This document shows positions 8,812 through 17,655 of a DNA stretch of 64,000 nt, piece after piece; position 1 is the stretch's first letter; each line of letters opens with the position of its first letter. This DNA comes from Micromonospora sp. WMMA1363 (GTDB taxonomy: Bacteria; Actinomycetota; Actinomycetes; Mycobacteriales; Micromonosporaceae). A program made the position numbers and the translations under genes. Location of the stretch: contig NZ_JAUALB010000001.1 of NCBI RefSeq assembly GCF_030345795.1, positions 5,758,001 to 5,822,000 of the forward strand. The letters run 5' to 3'. The notes below the pieces were generated by a model, which was given only the letters and a program-made list of their open reading frames with translations, did no database searches and was not told the origin of the DNA.

Positions 8812-9203
8812 GGGCGGCGTAACCCGTGCGGCGCCCCGCCCCCGGCGACCACCTGGTCGAGCACGGCGGACACCGTCTGCTCCTGCTGGCCGGCAGGGCG
8901 GACGTCACGGAAGCTCACGAAGTCGGTGTGCGGGGAGAGCACGACCTGGGACCGGACGTCGGCCACCGCCACCCGGGCGAGCACCAGCCGCGGGTGCTCG
9001 GTGGCCCGGACCTTCGGCTGGGTGGACGGGGCCATCGACGGTGGCAGCGGAGAGCCGAGGTGCGGCAGGTCGTGTTCGCGCAGGTCGACCAGCCCCGCCG
9101 TGGCGTTGTCGCGGTGGGCGGCGATGTCGGGTGCCCGGCGAGTGACCACGTCGGACTCGCGGCGGGGGCGGATGCCGCCGGCGATGACACCGACCTCGAT
9201 CAT
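8808..9203 (-). CDS. Shortened NAD(P)H-dependent FMN reductase-like protein
   Basis: A 131-residue protein whose first 60 residues (GVIAGGIRPRRESDV, later LVDLREHDLPHLGSPLPP) and last 65 residues (LVLARVAVADVRSQVVL, then a PAGQQEQTVSAVLDQVV tail) each resemble the ends of flavodoxin-like FMN reductases of about 180-190 residues. The central piece, normally holding the PEYN flavin-contact segment and the dimer strand, is absent, as if about 55-60 codons were deleted in frame. It overlaps the kinase stop by one base (TGATG) and the dehydrogenase start by four. It may be a relic kept for coupling, or a repurposed protein. Confidence 0.6.
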   Translation of the reverse strand: MIEVGVIAGGIRPRRESDVVTRRAPDIAAHRDNATAGLVDLREHDLPHLGSPLPPSMAPSTQPKVRATEHPRLVLARVAVADVRSQVVLSPHTDFVSFRDVRPAGQQEQTVSAVLDQVVAGGGAPHGLRRP

Positions 9204-10138
9204 CAGGTTCCCTCCACTGCGACGCGCTCGGATGTGGTGACGAGGTCACGGGCCAGCTGGACGGCACCGTGCAGCGACGACAGGCCGCCGAGAGCGGCGG
9301 CGCGCACCACCGGTGCCGGGCGTCCGGGGCGGGCCGTGAGTCGGGCCGTGTGCCCGACGAGCGGCACGAAGCCGGGCATCCCGTCGGCGAAGCCACCGCC
9401 CACGATCGCCACGGTCGGCGCCAGCAGCTCACCGAGGCTCACCACCGCCGCAGCCAGCGCGTCACAGCTCGTGTGGATCGCCTCGACCGCCCAGGGCCGG
9501 CCGTCGCGCAGCCCGGCTCGCAGGTCGTCGAAGCTCACCTCGAGGCCCCGGGCGAGACCCGCCCGGCGGAGGGTGGCCGGGCCGGAGGCCACGGACTGCA
9601 GGCAGCCGGTGCGCCCGCAGTCGCAGCGCGCGCCGTCGAGGTCGACCACCATGTGCCCGACCTCGGCGGAGGCGCGGCCCGGGACGAGCCGCCCGTCGAG
9701 GACCACTCCGCCGCCGACTCCGGTGCCCACTCCCAGATAGACCACGTCGTCGTGGCCGGCGTGGCGGGCCTCGGCCAGCGCGGCCAGGTCGCCGTCGTCG
9801 GCGTACGCGGTCCGGCTGTCGGAGAAGATGCGGCGGCACGCCCCGGCGAGGTCCAGACCTGCCCAACTCGGCCGGCCCGGCCAGGTCAGCACCGTGCCGG
9901 TGGCGTCGATGGTCGCCGGCATCGCGATGCCGACGGCGGGGACCGGCCCCCAGACGGCGCGCAGCGCCGTCACCTCGGCTTCGAGCGCCGCCAGGTCGGC
10001 GGCCGGGTCAGCTCCCGGCGGCCAGCGGAACGTGCGGTCGTACGCGGGCCGGCCGGGCGCCTCCGCCCGCAGCGCGACCTTCGTGCCACCGACGTCGACA
10101 GCCAGCAGGCCGACCGGGGCGGTCCGTGCGGCCGGCAC
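9203..10138 (-). CDS. ROK-family sugar kinase (RifN/kanosamine kinase type)
   Basis: A 311-residue ROK kinase. DVGGTK at residues 15-20 is the ATP phosphate loop, EVGHM (159-163) carries the substrate Glu and His, and CDCGRTGC (172-179) is the zinc-binding motif. In AHBA pathways RifN phosphorylates kanosamine at C6 to commit it to the aminoshikimate route. That role is inferred here from the adjacent transketolase, dehydroquinase and dehydrogenase genes, since sequence alone also allows a glucokinase. The GTG start has AAGG six bases upstream, overlapping the end of the DoxX gene. Confidence 0.78.
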   Translation of the reverse strand: MPAARTAPVGLLAVDVGGTKVALRAEAPGRPAYDRTFRWPPGADPAADLAALEAEVTALRAVWGPVPAVGIAMPATIDATGTVLTWPGRPSWAGLDLAGACRRIFSDSRTAYADDGDLAALAEARHAGHDDVVYLGVGTGVGGGVVLDGRLVPGRASAEVGHMVVDLDGARCDCGRTGCLQSVASGPATLRRAGLARGLEVSFDDLRAGLRDGRPWAVEAIHTSCDALAAAVVSLGELLAPTVAIVGGGFADGMPGFVPLVGHTARLTARPGRPAPVVRAAALGGLSSLHGAVQLARDLVTTSERVAVEGT

Positions 10139-10147
10139 CTCGGGCCT

Positions 10148-10501
10148 TCAGCCGTTCACGACGGGCAGGACGGCCAGCGCGCCGGCGGCGGCAGCGAACA
10201 CCACCGGGACCACGGTCACCGAGACCGGGTCCTTCGCGCGGGCGTGGTAGACCGCCGCCCCGATCATCAGCAGGACCACGCCGATCGCCGCGGCGACACC
10301 GATCGGCGGCCACAGCAGGCCGAGGAGCAGGCCGCCGACGGCGGCGATCTCCAGGCCGCCGATCATCCTGGTGCGGCCGGGTGAGACGCCGAGGTGGGCC
10401 ATCCGCTCGCGCATCTGCACCTGGCCGGTGAGCTTCGGGACGGCCACGGCCAGCAGGATCGAGGCGAGGACGAGCGTCAGGGAGACGACGAGGAAACGCA
10501 C
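10148..10501 (-). CDS. DoxX-like integral membrane protein
   Basis: A 117-residue protein with four hydrophobic segments (about residues 3-22, 45-63, 68-86 and 95-114) and the DoxX-like arrangement of KLTG after helix one and MIGGLEIAAVGGLLLG at helix two. DoxX proteins are small membrane proteins, some linked to redox reactions; the function in this operon is unknown. It starts with GTG and ends nine bases before the kinase start, so it belongs to the same transcript. Confidence 0.65.
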   Translation of the reverse strand: MRFLVVSLTLVLASILLAVAVPKLTGQVQMRERMAHLGVSPGRTRMIGGLEIAAVGGLLLGLLWPPIGVAAAIGVVLLMIGAAVYHARAKDPVSVTVVPVVFAAAAGALAVLPVVNG

Positions 10502-10595
10502 ATGGTGTCCTTCGAGTAGTGCCGGACGATCCGACGGCCGTGCCGGGGCCGGCCCTGCGTGGACCGGACGCCGGACACGGTACGGCCCCGGCCGG

Positions 10596-11027
10596 TCATG
10601 CGACGGTGGCGACGAGGGCGCGGGCGGCCAGCCGGTAGCCCAGCGCGCCGAGCCCGACGATCACGCCACTGGCCAGTGGGGCGAGCACCGACTCGTGTCG
10701 GAAGCTCTCCCGCGCCCAGACGTTCGACAGGTGGACCTCCAGCCATGGGCGGGGATAGTTGGCCAACGCGTCCCGCAGGCTCCAGCCGGCGATCATCAAC
10801 GCGCCGGGATTGACGATCGCGCCCACGGTGTCGTAGTTGCTGTGGATCGCGCCGATCAACGCGCCCTCGCAGTCGTGTTGCCGGGCGATCACCCGCCAGC
10901 CGCGCGGCGCGACCTCCTCGGCGACGGCCCGCTCGATGTCCGCCAACGTGTCGGTGCCGTAGATCTCCGGCTCCCGCCGTCCGAGGATGCCCAGGTTCGG
11001 GCCGTTGAGCAGCAGCACGTCGGACAC
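10596..11027 (-). CDS. aroQ: Type II 3-dehydroquinate dehydratase (RifJ-like)
   Basis: A 143-residue dehydroquinase II. The family signature NGPNLGILGRREPEIYG (residues 8-24) carries the catalytic Arg and Tyr, and EVHLSN near residue 97 the catalytic His. The substrate loop after NPGA reads LMIAGWSLRDAL instead of the usual THTSVALRDAL, which would alter contacts to the ring. In the housekeeping pathway the enzyme dehydrates 3-dehydroquinate; beside a ROK kinase and split transketolase the likelier substrate is the amino analogue used for AHBA. It is the first gene of the minus-strand operon, with GAGGTG upstream of its GTG start. Confidence 0.85.
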   Translation of the reverse strand: MSDVLLLNGPNLGILGRREPEIYGTDTLADIERAVAEEVAPRGWRVIARQHDCEGALIGAIHSNYDTVGAIVNPGALMIAGWSLRDALANYPRPWLEVHLSNVWARESFRHESVLAPLASGVIVGLGALGYRLAARALVATVA

Positions 11028-11050
11028 GGTTCACCTCGCGCGGAGCGGCG

Positions 11051-11068
11051 GTCCTGTCCTGACAGGAC
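11051..11068. promoter_or_regulatory. 18-bp palindrome upstream of the AHBA-type operon
   Basis: GTCCTGTCCTGACAGGAC is an inverted repeat with perfect 8-base arms and a 2-base centre, 24 bp upstream of the dehydroquinase start. Its size and spacing suit a dimeric repressor or activator. The binding protein is unknown and no regulator gene is directly adjacent. Confidence 0.45.
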
Positions 11069-11257
11069 TGACGACGGTTCCTAGAGTAGCAGCGGCACGG
11101 GCCCCGACGATGTGACGTCGGGTCTCCGCGGGAGCACGCCAGTGGGTGGGATCTCCTCGATCGTGCTTTCGGTATCGCTGTGTGTCACGGTCGTCCCCCT
11201 CGACAGCCCGGTGGCCGGTGGGTGGTTCCCGAGGTGGCGTCCGTGCGGCCGGTCGCA

Positions 11258-11263
11258 TACGGT
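11258..11263 (+). promoter_or_regulatory. Possible -10 box of a leaderless transcript
   Basis: TACGGT ends six bases before the GTG at 11270, the spacing expected when transcription begins at or just before the start codon. No clear -35 box is seen. Confidence 0.3.
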
Positions 11264-11269
11264 GCCGGC

Positions 11270-12187
11270 GTGGACGGACGACGGAGCTTTTCCGAAGATC
11301 AGGAGTCGCGCTGGTATCCCGGTGACCGGGAGCGGGGTTACGGCGTGCCGGCCTGGCGGGACGCGGGCGAAGGCCGTTACCGCGAGGAGGATCTCCGCGT
11401 CCCCGAGCAGGGTGGTGGGGAGGCTCGCTACGGGGATCCGGTGGGCGCCGGGCGGGGGCGTCACGGAGGCACCGAGCCCGACTCGGGGGCGTTCCGGGCC
11501 GGTGCGGACGAGTCGGGACGGTTCGCCGCGGTGGGTGCGTACGGTGATGTCCGGTCGGAGACCGAGGGTTACCGGGCCGCTCGGGCGCGCGGGGCGGAAA
11601 CCGACCCGGCGGAGATCTCCGGCGAGTTGCCCGTCGACGGTCCTGGTCGCCGGTCCGCGGAGGGGCGTGACCCGCTGCCGTCCGCCGGCGTCGACGTGGT
11701 TGGCGGATCGGGCCCGGTCGCCGAGCCGGCTCGGTCGGCTGGACTGGGCGGGTACCCGATCGTGGAGCCCAACCGGCCGGCCGCCGAGGTGCCGCACCCG
11801 CTGGAGATGCCCACGGGTCCGATGTCGCCGATCGGTCCCCGGGCGGAGCCGCCGCCGGGGGGCGCGGTCGCCGCCTCCGGTGACGGTGTCTACCGGACCC
11901 GCCGCCCGGCGCTGGCGGTGTTCTTCGCGGTGCTGGTGTTGGTCTTCGAGGTGCCGGCGTTGCGGGTGCTGCTGCACGGGGTGACCGGGGATCCGGTGTC
12001 GGCGGCCGACGTGGTGGCCGGGATGTTCCTGGTCTGCGGTCTGCCGATCTTCGCCACGGGCCTGTACGGGCTGCGGACCGGCGGACTGTTGCTGGCCGAC
12101 GGGAGCCGGGGCTGGTTGCGCCCGCCGACGGCCTACCTGACCGTCGGCCTGGTGCTCTTCGTCGCCGCGGCGCTGGCCGTCGGCTGA
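11270..12187 (+). CDS. Disordered protein with C-terminal membrane helices
   Basis: A 305-residue protein (longer if an upstream GTG at 11180 is used). Roughly the first 205 residues are rich in Gly, Arg, Glu, Pro and Asp and probably unstructured. The last 100 hold three hydrophobic helices ([20 protein letters not shown], then [22 protein letters not shown] and [18 protein letters not shown]). I do not recognise a named domain. It stands just before rpsB and reads the same way; the gap of 239 bp suggests a separate promoter for rpsB. The start is chosen for the -10-like box immediately upstream. Confidence 0.55.
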   Translation: MDGRRSFSEDQESRWYPGDRERGYGVPAWRDAGEGRYREEDLRVPEQGGGEARYGDPVGAGRGRHGGTEPDSGAFRAGADESGRFAAVGAYGDVRSETEGYRAARARGAETDPAEISGELPVDGPGRRSAEGRDPLPSAGVDVVGGSGPVAEPARSAGLGGYPIVEPNRPAAEVPHPLEMPTGPMSPIGPRAEPPPGGAVAASGDGVYRTRRPALAVFFAVLVLVFEVPALRVLLHGVTGDPVSAADVVAGMFLVCGLPIFATGLYGLRTGGLLLADGSRGWLRPPTAYLTVGLVLFVAAALAVG

Positions 12188-12243
12188 CGGGGGTACCAAC
12201 AGGCCCTCCTCGCACCCGGGCACGGGGTGGTCGGGAAGGGGCG

Positions 12244-12277
12244 TACACTGGTCGACTGGCGACCGCCTCGTGCGGTC
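12244..12277 (+). promoter_or_regulatory. rpsB leader: possible -10 and hairpin
   Basis: TACACT (12244-12249) could be the -10 of the rpsB promoter. A hairpin GACCGC-CTCGT-GCGGTC follows at 12261-12277, within the leader about 150 bases before the rpsB ATG. Ribosomal protein leaders often carry autoregulatory structures, but this one is not matched to a known family. Confidence 0.3.
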
Positions 12278-12426
12278 GACCTCGCGCGCCCTCTCCGCGG
12301 TTGGTCGTGGGGCGGTGGCCTCCCTGGTCCCGATCTTGGTCGGGCCCACCACGGCCGGCGACCGGGCGCCAGGACACCCGGCCGCCGGCCGGGTGGCACA
12401 ACCAGGGACCCAAGGAGTACCCCACC

Positions 12427-13251
12427 ATGGCCGTCGTGACCATGCGTCAGCTGCTGGAGAGCGGTGTCCACTTCGGGCACCAGACCCGGCGCTGGAACCC
12501 GAAGATGAAGCGTTTCATCTTCACCGAGCGCAACGGTATCTACATCATCGACTTGCGCCAGACCCTCGACTACATCGAGAAGGCGTACGACTTCGTGCGT
12601 GGGACGGTCGCCGAGGGCGGCTCGATCCTCTTCGTCGGCACCAAGAAGCAGGCCCAGGAGGCGATCGCCGAGCAGGCGACGCGGGTCGGCCAGCCGTACG
12701 TCAACCACCGTTGGCTCGGCGGCATGCTGACCAACTTCCAGACGGTGTACAAGCGGCTCCAGCGGATGAAGGAGCTGGAGGCCCTGGGTGACCTGAGCGG
12801 CACCGCCGCCGGTTACACCAAGAAGGAGACCCTGCAGCTCTTCCGCGAGAAGGAGAAGCTGTCCCGCACCCTCGGCGGTCTGCGGGACATGCAGAAGCTC
12901 CCGGCCGCGATCTGGGTGGTCGACACCAAGAAGGAGCACATCGCCGTTGACGAGGCCCGCAAGCTGGGCATTCCGGTCATCGCGGTGCTCGACACCAACT
13001 GTGACCCGGACGAGGTCGACTACCCCATCCCGGGCAACGACGACGCGATCCGGTCCGCCGAGCTGTTGACCAAGGTCGTGGCCGCCGCCGTGGCCGACGG
13101 TCTGATCGCCCGGTCCGGCCGCCGTCGGGGCGCCGACGAGAAGCCGGAGGCGGGTGTCGCCTCGGACGAGCCGCTGGCCGAGTGGGAGCGCGAGCTGCTG
13201 GAGGAGCCGAAGAAGGGCGACGAGCAGCCGGCGGCCACCGCCGCGGAGTGA
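12427..13251 (+). CDS. rpsB: 30S ribosomal protein S2
   Basis: A 274-residue S2 protein beginning [19 protein letters not shown], with the family segments [28 protein letters not shown] and [13 protein letters not shown]2 joins the small subunit late and contacts S1 or the mRNA exit. The ATG at 12427 is preceded by AAGGAG at seven bases; the frame stays open upstream but those residues do not belong to S2. The last 45 residues are an acidic/Ala-rich tail common in actinobacteria. It stands before tsf, as in most bacteria. Confidence 0.98.
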   Translation: MAVVTMRQLLESGVHFGHQTRRWNPKMKRFIFTERNGIYIIDLRQTLDYIEKAYDFVRGTVAEGGSILFVGTKKQAQEAIAEQATRVGQPYVNHRWLGGMLTNFQTVYKRLQRMKELEALGDLSGTAAGYTKKETLQLFREKEKLSRTLGGLRDMQKLPAAIWVVDTKKEHIAVDEARKLGIPVIAVLDTNCDPDEVDYPIPGNDDAIRSAELLTKVVAAAVADGLIARSGRRRGADEKPEAGVASDEPLAEWERELLEEPKKGDEQPAATAAE

Positions 13252-13260
13252 CCGCATGCG

Positions 13261-13300
13261 CTGTCCTCGCCGTTCGGACGCGACCGGACGGCGGGGACAG
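13261..13300 (+). terminator. Long hairpin between rpsB and tsf
   Basis: CTGTCCTCGCCG (13261-13272) pairs with CGGCGGGGACAG (13289-13300) with one G-U, and the inner TTCGG/CCGGA extends the stem to about 17 pairs with a 6-base loop. No T-tract follows. It may terminate or attenuate transcription, allowing unequal rpsB and tsf expression. Confidence 0.55.
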
Positions 13301-13388
13301 CGGGCGGGCCGGGAAGAACCGGCCCTGATCCGGGTAAACCGTCACCTCAGACCATCCCACCCGCAGTCTCAACACCGAAGAGAGAGCC

Positions 13389-14216
13389 ATGGCCAACTTC
13401 ACCGCCGCGGACGTCAAGAAGCTCCGCGACCTCACCGGCGCCGGCATGATGGACAGCAAGAAGGCACTGACCGAGGCCGAGGGTGACTTCGACAAGGCTG
13501 TCGAGATCCTGCGCGTCAAGGGCGCCAAGGATGTCGGCAAGCGGGCTGGCCGGACCGCCGCCAACGGCCTGATCGCGCACTCCGGCAAGGCGCTGCTGGA
13601 GCTGAACTGCGAGACCGACTTCGTCGCCAAGAACGAAAGCTTCGTCGCGTTGGCCCAGCGGCTGGTCGAGCACGGCGAGCGCAGCGGCGTGACCACCGCC
13701 GAGGAGCTGCTGGCGACTGAGATCGACGGCGGGACCGTTGCCGACCTGGTCCAGGGGCAGTCCGCCAAGATTGGCGAGAAGCTGGTGCTCAACCGGTTCG
13801 CCAAGCTGGACGGTACCGTCGCCGTCTACCTGCACCGCAAGGCACAGGACCTGCCGCCGGCGGTCGGCGTGCTGGTGCAGTACGCCGGCAAGATCGACGA
13901 GGCGGGTGACGCCGACGCGCGTGGCGCGGCCATGCAGATCGCCGCGATGCGGCCGCAGTATCTCAAGCGCGACGAGGTGCCGGCCGAGGTCGTCGAGTCC
14001 GAGCGGCGGATCGCCGAGCAGACCGCCCGCGAGGAGAACAAGCCCGAGGCGGCGCTGCCGAAGATCGTCGAGGGCCGGGTCAACTCCTTCTTCAAGGACT
14101 TCGTCCTGCTCGAGCAGGCGTCGGTCACCGACAACAAGAAGACGGTGCAGCAGGTGCTGGCCGAGGCCGGTCTCGAGATCAACCGTTTCGTCCGGTTCGA
14201 GGTCGGCCAGGCCTGA
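13389..14216 (+). CDS. tsf: Elongation factor Ts
   Basis: A 275-residue EF-Ts, the guanine nucleotide exchange factor of EF-Tu. The N-terminal UBA-like module ([19 protein letters not shown], residues 8-26) and the exchange-core motif [12 protein letters not shown] near residue 77 are intact. The ATG has a GAGAGAG ribosome site. The length is the full actinobacterial form with both core subdomains. It follows rpsB after a 137-bp gap with a strong hairpin. Confidence 0.98.
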   Translation: MANFTAADVKKLRDLTGAGMMDSKKALTEAEGDFDKAVEILRVKGAKDVGKRAGRTAANGLIAHSGKALLELNCETDFVAKNESFVALAQRLVEHGERSGVTTAEELLATEIDGGTVADLVQGQSAKIGEKLVLNRFAKLDGTVAVYLHRKAQDLPPAVGVLVQYAGKIDEAGDADARGAAMQIAAMRPQYLKRDEVPAEVVESERRIAEQTAREENKPEAALPKIVEGRVNSFFKDFVLLEQASVTDNKKTVQQVLAEAGLEINRFVRFEVGQA

Positions 14217-14222
14217 ACCGGT

Positions 14223-14304
14223 CCCCGGGCCGCGTGAGGCGTCCGGGGAGAGGGAACGTAGCGAGGAGGTCGCCGGTGTACGTCCAGGCACCGCGGCCTC
14301 CTCG
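14223..14304 (+). terminator. Two stem-loops downstream of tsf
   Basis: CCCCGG/CCGGGG (14223-14228 and 14243-14248) forms a first hairpin. A larger one pairs 14262-14278 with 14289-14304 (CGAGGAGG against CCTCCTCG, continuing through GGTG/CACC) around a 10-base loop. This is a likely terminator for rpsB-tsf. Confidence 0.55.
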
Positions 14305-14420
14305 TCAGATCGGGCCTGGGTTGCCGGCCGTGCCGGAACTCCGGCGCAGACCCTAGGGTCGGTCACGGCAGTTTCGCGGTACGCGGCGCGCGGGGCGCCG
14401 CATGGTGAAGGGCGGGGCGG

Positions 14421-15188
14421 ATGACGCAGGTTGTGAGTGACCGGAGTCTGGCGGCGGACGATCCGACGGCGCCGCCGCCCGGTCGGGCCCGTCGGGTGGT
14501 GCTGAAGCTCTCCGGCGAGGTGTTCGGCGGCGGCGCGATCGGTGTCGACCCGGACGTCGTCCAGGCCATCGCCCGGCAGATCGCCACGGTGGTACGACGC
14601 GGAGTGCAGGTCTCCGTGGTGGTCGGCGGAGGTAACTTCTTCCGGGGCGCCGAGTTGCAGAAGCGCGGCATGGACCGGGCGCGGGCCGACTACATGGGCA
14701 TGCTCGGCACGGTGATGAACTGCCTGGCCCTGCAGGACTTCCTGGAGAAGGAGGGCGTCGAGACCCGGGTGCAGAGCGCCATCACGATGGCCCAGGTCGC
14801 CGAGTCGTACATCCCGTTGCGCGCCATCCGGCACCTGGAGAAGGGTCGGGTGGTGATTTTCGGCGCGGGCGCCGGGATGCCGTACTTCTCCACCGACACC
14901 GTCGCCGCGCAGCGTGCCCTGGAGATCCGGGCCGACGTGGTGCTGATGAGCAAGAACGGCGTGGACGGTGTCTACACGGCCGACCCGCGCATCGACCCGA
15001 CCGCCAGCAAGTTCGACTCGATCACCTTTTCCGAGGTGCTCCGCCGTAACCTTCGGGTCGCCGACGCCGCCGCTTTCAGCCTCTGCATGGAGAACGGTCT
15101 GCCGATGCTGGTCTTCGGCGCCCAGGGCGACGACACCATCATCCGGGCCGTGGGTGGCGAGAAGATCGGCACCCTGATCACCACCTGA
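14421..15188 (+). CDS. pyrH: UMP kinase
   Basis: A 255-residue hexameric bacterial UMP kinase of the amino-acid kinase fold, making UDP from UMP for pyrimidine nucleotides. The phosphate-binding segment [13 protein letters not shown] (about residues 26-38), [22 protein letters not shown] and the uridine site [10 protein letters not shown] are present. The first 20 residues are a variable extension. It lies in the standard order tsf-pyrH-frr and has the purine-rich GGGCGGGGCGG just upstream of its ATG. Confidence 0.97.
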   Translation: MTQVVSDRSLAADDPTAPPPGRARRVVLKLSGEVFGGGAIGVDPDVVQAIARQIATVVRRGVQVSVVVGGGNFFRGAELQKRGMDRARADYMGMLGTVMNCLALQDFLEKEGVETRVQSAITMAQVAESYIPLRAIRHLEKGRVVIFGAGAGMPYFSTDTVAAQRALEIRADVVLMSKNGVDGVYTADPRIDPTASKFDSITFSEVLRRNLRVADAAAFSLCMENGLPMLVFGAQGDDTIIRAVGGEKIGTLITT

Positions 15189-15257
15189 GCGGGCCAGCCG
15201 CGACGGTCCTCCGACACCGACCAGCCACGACGAGCACAGAAGGAGGCGAGGAGACCG

Positions 15258-15815
15258 GTGATCGACGACACCCTCCTCGAGGCGGAGGAGAAGATGGAGC
15301 GTGCCATCGAGCACGCCAAGGAGGAGTTCGGCGCAATCCGTACCGGCCGCGCCAACGCCGCCATGTTCTCCAAGATCATCATCGACTACTACGGTAGCCC
15401 GACCCCGCTGCCGCAGATGGCGTCCATCGGCGTGCCCGAGCCGCGGATGGTCATCATCAAGCCGTACGACAACTCGCAGATCAACGCCATGGAGAAGGCG
15501 ATCCGCGACTCCGACCTCGGCGTCAACCCGAACAACGAGGGCAACCAGCTGCGCATCCTGCTCCCGCAGATGACCGAGGAACGCCGCCGCGAGATGATCA
15601 AGGTGGCTCGGCACAAGGGCGAGGAAGCCAAGGTGGCCGTCCGCAACATCCGCCGCAAGGGCAAGGAGGAGCTGGACCGGCTGGTCAAGGACGGTGAGGT
15701 CGGTGAGGACGAGGGACGCCGGGCCGAGAAGGAGCTGGACGACCTGACCCAGCGCTTCGTCGCCATCATCGACGAGCTGATCAAGCACAAGGAGACCGAG
15801 CTGCTGGAGGTCTGA
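15258..15815 (+). CDS. frr: Ribosome recycling factor
   Basis: A 185-residue RRF, which with EF-G splits post-termination ribosomes. It shows the family segments [20 protein letters not shown], the [14 protein letters not shown] loop, [15 protein letters not shown] and the long C-terminal helix with [16 protein letters not shown] charge pattern. It starts at GTG 15258 with AAGGAGG about a dozen bases upstream. Full family length. Confidence 0.97.
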   Translation: MIDDTLLEAEEKMERAIEHAKEEFGAIRTGRANAAMFSKIIIDYYGSPTPLPQMASIGVPEPRMVIIKPYDNSQINAMEKAIRDSDLGVNPNNEGNQLRILLPQMTEERRREMIKVARHKGEEAKVAVRNIRRKGKEELDRLVKDGEVGEDEGRRAEKELDDLTQRFVAIIDELIKHKETELLEV

Positions 15816-15836
15816 CCCCGGCAGCCGATCGGTGCC

Positions 15837-15881
15837 GCGGCACCGGCGTGCGTCCACGCGGGCGCGGCGCGCCGGTGCCGC
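15837..15881 (+). terminator. Strong hairpin after frr
   Basis: GCGGCACCGGCG (15837-15848) pairs perfectly over 12 bases with CGCCGGTGCCGC (15870-15881), loop 21 bases, 20 bases after the frr stop. It is a likely terminator of pyrH-frr. The rest of the 389-bp gap up to 16204 shows no gene or clear promoter. Confidence 0.65.
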
Positions 15882-16204
15882 GAACGTTTCATCGCACGTC
15901 CCGGGGCCGTGCCGCCCTCCGGTGGCCGCTCTGGCGCCCCGGTCGGGCGGTGGCGCCCGCGCCACCAGCGGCACGTCCACCGCCGTGATCGTGGGCAGCT
16001 CCGTCCGGGGCCCGGACGAAACGGTCCCGAGTGCCTGGGCGGCGGGTGCAGTAGGCTCGGCACGATTCCCGGGCCACCCTGCGGTGAACGGCGGGGATCG
16101 ATCGGCCGACGAGCCGGTCAATCGAAGGGAAAGTCACTCGGGTGGGGGATGGTAGTGGTTGTGCGTCTGGTCGTCGGTCTCGTGCCACGTCCGCGCGGTG
16201 CGTG

Positions 16205-17551
16205 ATGTCCCCCGTCGACCCCCACGGCAGCACCGACCCCCGCGGCTGGGACCGGCCTGCCCGGCCCTGGCCCGACCGCGACCCTGAGGCCGGGTCGCGG
16301 GGCCGCGGAGCCGTCACCCCCGACCTCGAGCCCGGGTCGGGGGGCCGCGGGCCCGCCGTCACCCCCGACCGCTACGCCGACCCGCATAACCGCCCACCGG
16401 CCGACGCCGGTGGGGCGTACCCCGGATCCGGGTACGACGACCGTGGCACCGGCCCCTACCGGGTGCCGTTCGAGACCGACGACCCGGCGTACCCCGGCCG
16501 ACCGGGTCCGGTGAACGGCCGGGACGGCCGCAACGGGCGGGCCGGCGGCGAACCGGAGTACCCGACCGAGCAGTTGGAGCCGGTCCGTGACGACCCGGGT
16601 CCGGAGTCCTCGGACACCCGGGAACCGGAGCCGGTCCGGGACGAGCCGCCCGCGCCGGCGGCGGAGCCGCCGCGGGGTCGTCGGCGCCCCGGGCGCCGTC
16701 GGGCCGGCGGCGCCACGGGCCGGCCGGCCTCCTCGGGTCGGGCCGGTCGCAACCTGCCGGCGGCGATCGCGGTGGGGGTTGCCCTCGGCGCCCTGATCGT
16801 CGTGCCGCTCCTTCTCTATCCGCCGGCGTTCCTACTGGTGATCGCCGGTGCGGTGGGGGTCGGCAGCTGGGAGATGGCTCGTGCGGTCGGCCGTGTCGAC
16901 GCGCACCCGCCGCTGGTCCCGCTGGTCGCCGGCGGCGTGCTCATGGTGGGGCTGGCCTGGTTCGCCGGCCCGGACGGGCTCACTCTCGGCCTGGTGGTCA
17001 CCGTGCTCGGCTCGCTGGTGTGGCGCCTGGGGGACGGCCTGACCGGGTTCCGGCGGGACGTGGCCGCGGGCATCCTCATCGCCGCCTACGTGCCGTTCCT
17101 TGGCGGGTTCGCGGCACTGCTCGCCGCGCCGCCGGACGACGGCTCCCTGCGGGTGCTGGTGACCCTGGTCGCGGTGGTGCTCTCCGACACCGGCGGATAC
17201 GCGGCGGGTGCCAACTTCGGCAGGCATCCGATGGCGCCGACGATCAGCCCGAAGAAGTCCTGGGAGGGCCTGGCCGGGTCGATCGGCGCGGCGGCGCTCG
17301 GCAGCGCTCTGCTGATCTGGCTGCTCTTCGACGTGCCGCCCTGGTGGGGAGCGCTGTTCGGGGTGGCCGTCTCCGCCGCGGCCGTGCTCGGCGACCTGGC
17401 CGAGTCCATGGTCAAACGTGATCTCGGCGTGAAGGACATGAGCGATCTGCTTCCCGGACATGGCGGCCTGATGGACCGGCTCGACTCGGTCCTCTTCGCC
17501 GTTCCGGCGGCGTACCTGCTACTTGCGGTCTTCGTCCCGATGGCCGGCTGA
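16205..17551 (+). CDS. cdsA: Phosphatidate cytidylyltransferase (CDP-diglyceride synthase)
   Basis: A 448-residue membrane enzyme making CDP-diacylglycerol from phosphatidate and CTP for phospholipid synthesis. About 190 N-terminal residues are Pro/Gly/Arg/Asp-rich and probably disordered in the cytoplasm. They are followed by about eight membrane helices and the C-terminal CDS signature (KKSWEGLAGS, GDLAESMVKRDLGVKDMSD, LPGHGGLMDRLDS). The ATG at 16205 (MSPVDPHGS) is preferred; GTG 16142 would add 21 unrelated residues. The core is twice as short as the whole protein, which is common in Micromonosporaceae. Confidence 0.93.
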   Translation: MSPVDPHGSTDPRGWDRPARPWPDRDPEAGSRGRGAVTPDLEPGSGGRGPAVTPDRYADPHNRPPADAGGAYPGSGYDDRGTGPYRVPFETDDPAYPGRPGPVNGRDGRNGRAGGEPEYPTEQLEPVRDDPGPESSDTREPEPVRDEPPAPAAEPPRGRRRPGRRRAGGATGRPASSGRAGRNLPAAIAVGVALGALIVVPLLLYPPAFLLVIAGAVGVGSWEMARAVGRVDAHPPLVPLVAGGVLMVGLAWFAGPDGLTLGLVVTVLGSLVWRLGDGLTGFRRDVAAGILIAAYVPFLGGFAALLAAPPDDGSLRVLVTLVAVVLSDTGGYAAGANFGRHPMAPTISPKKSWEGLAGSIGAAALGSALLIWLLFDVPPWWGALFGVAVSAAAVLGDLAESMVKRDLGVKDMSDLLPGHGGLMDRLDSVLFAVPAAYLLLAVFVPMAG

Positions 17552-17655
17552 GTCGTGAATCGCCCTCCGTTGGCGGTTCCGTCCGTGCGGTCGGGCTCGA
17601 TTCGGCACCTCCGGACGGGTGCGTCCCGCGCCAGGCGTGACAGACTGGACGCGCC

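Noticed and set aside
13347..16121. A 924-codon minus-strand frame over tsf-pyrH-frr
   Set aside because: It is antisense to three well-identified housekeeping genes.
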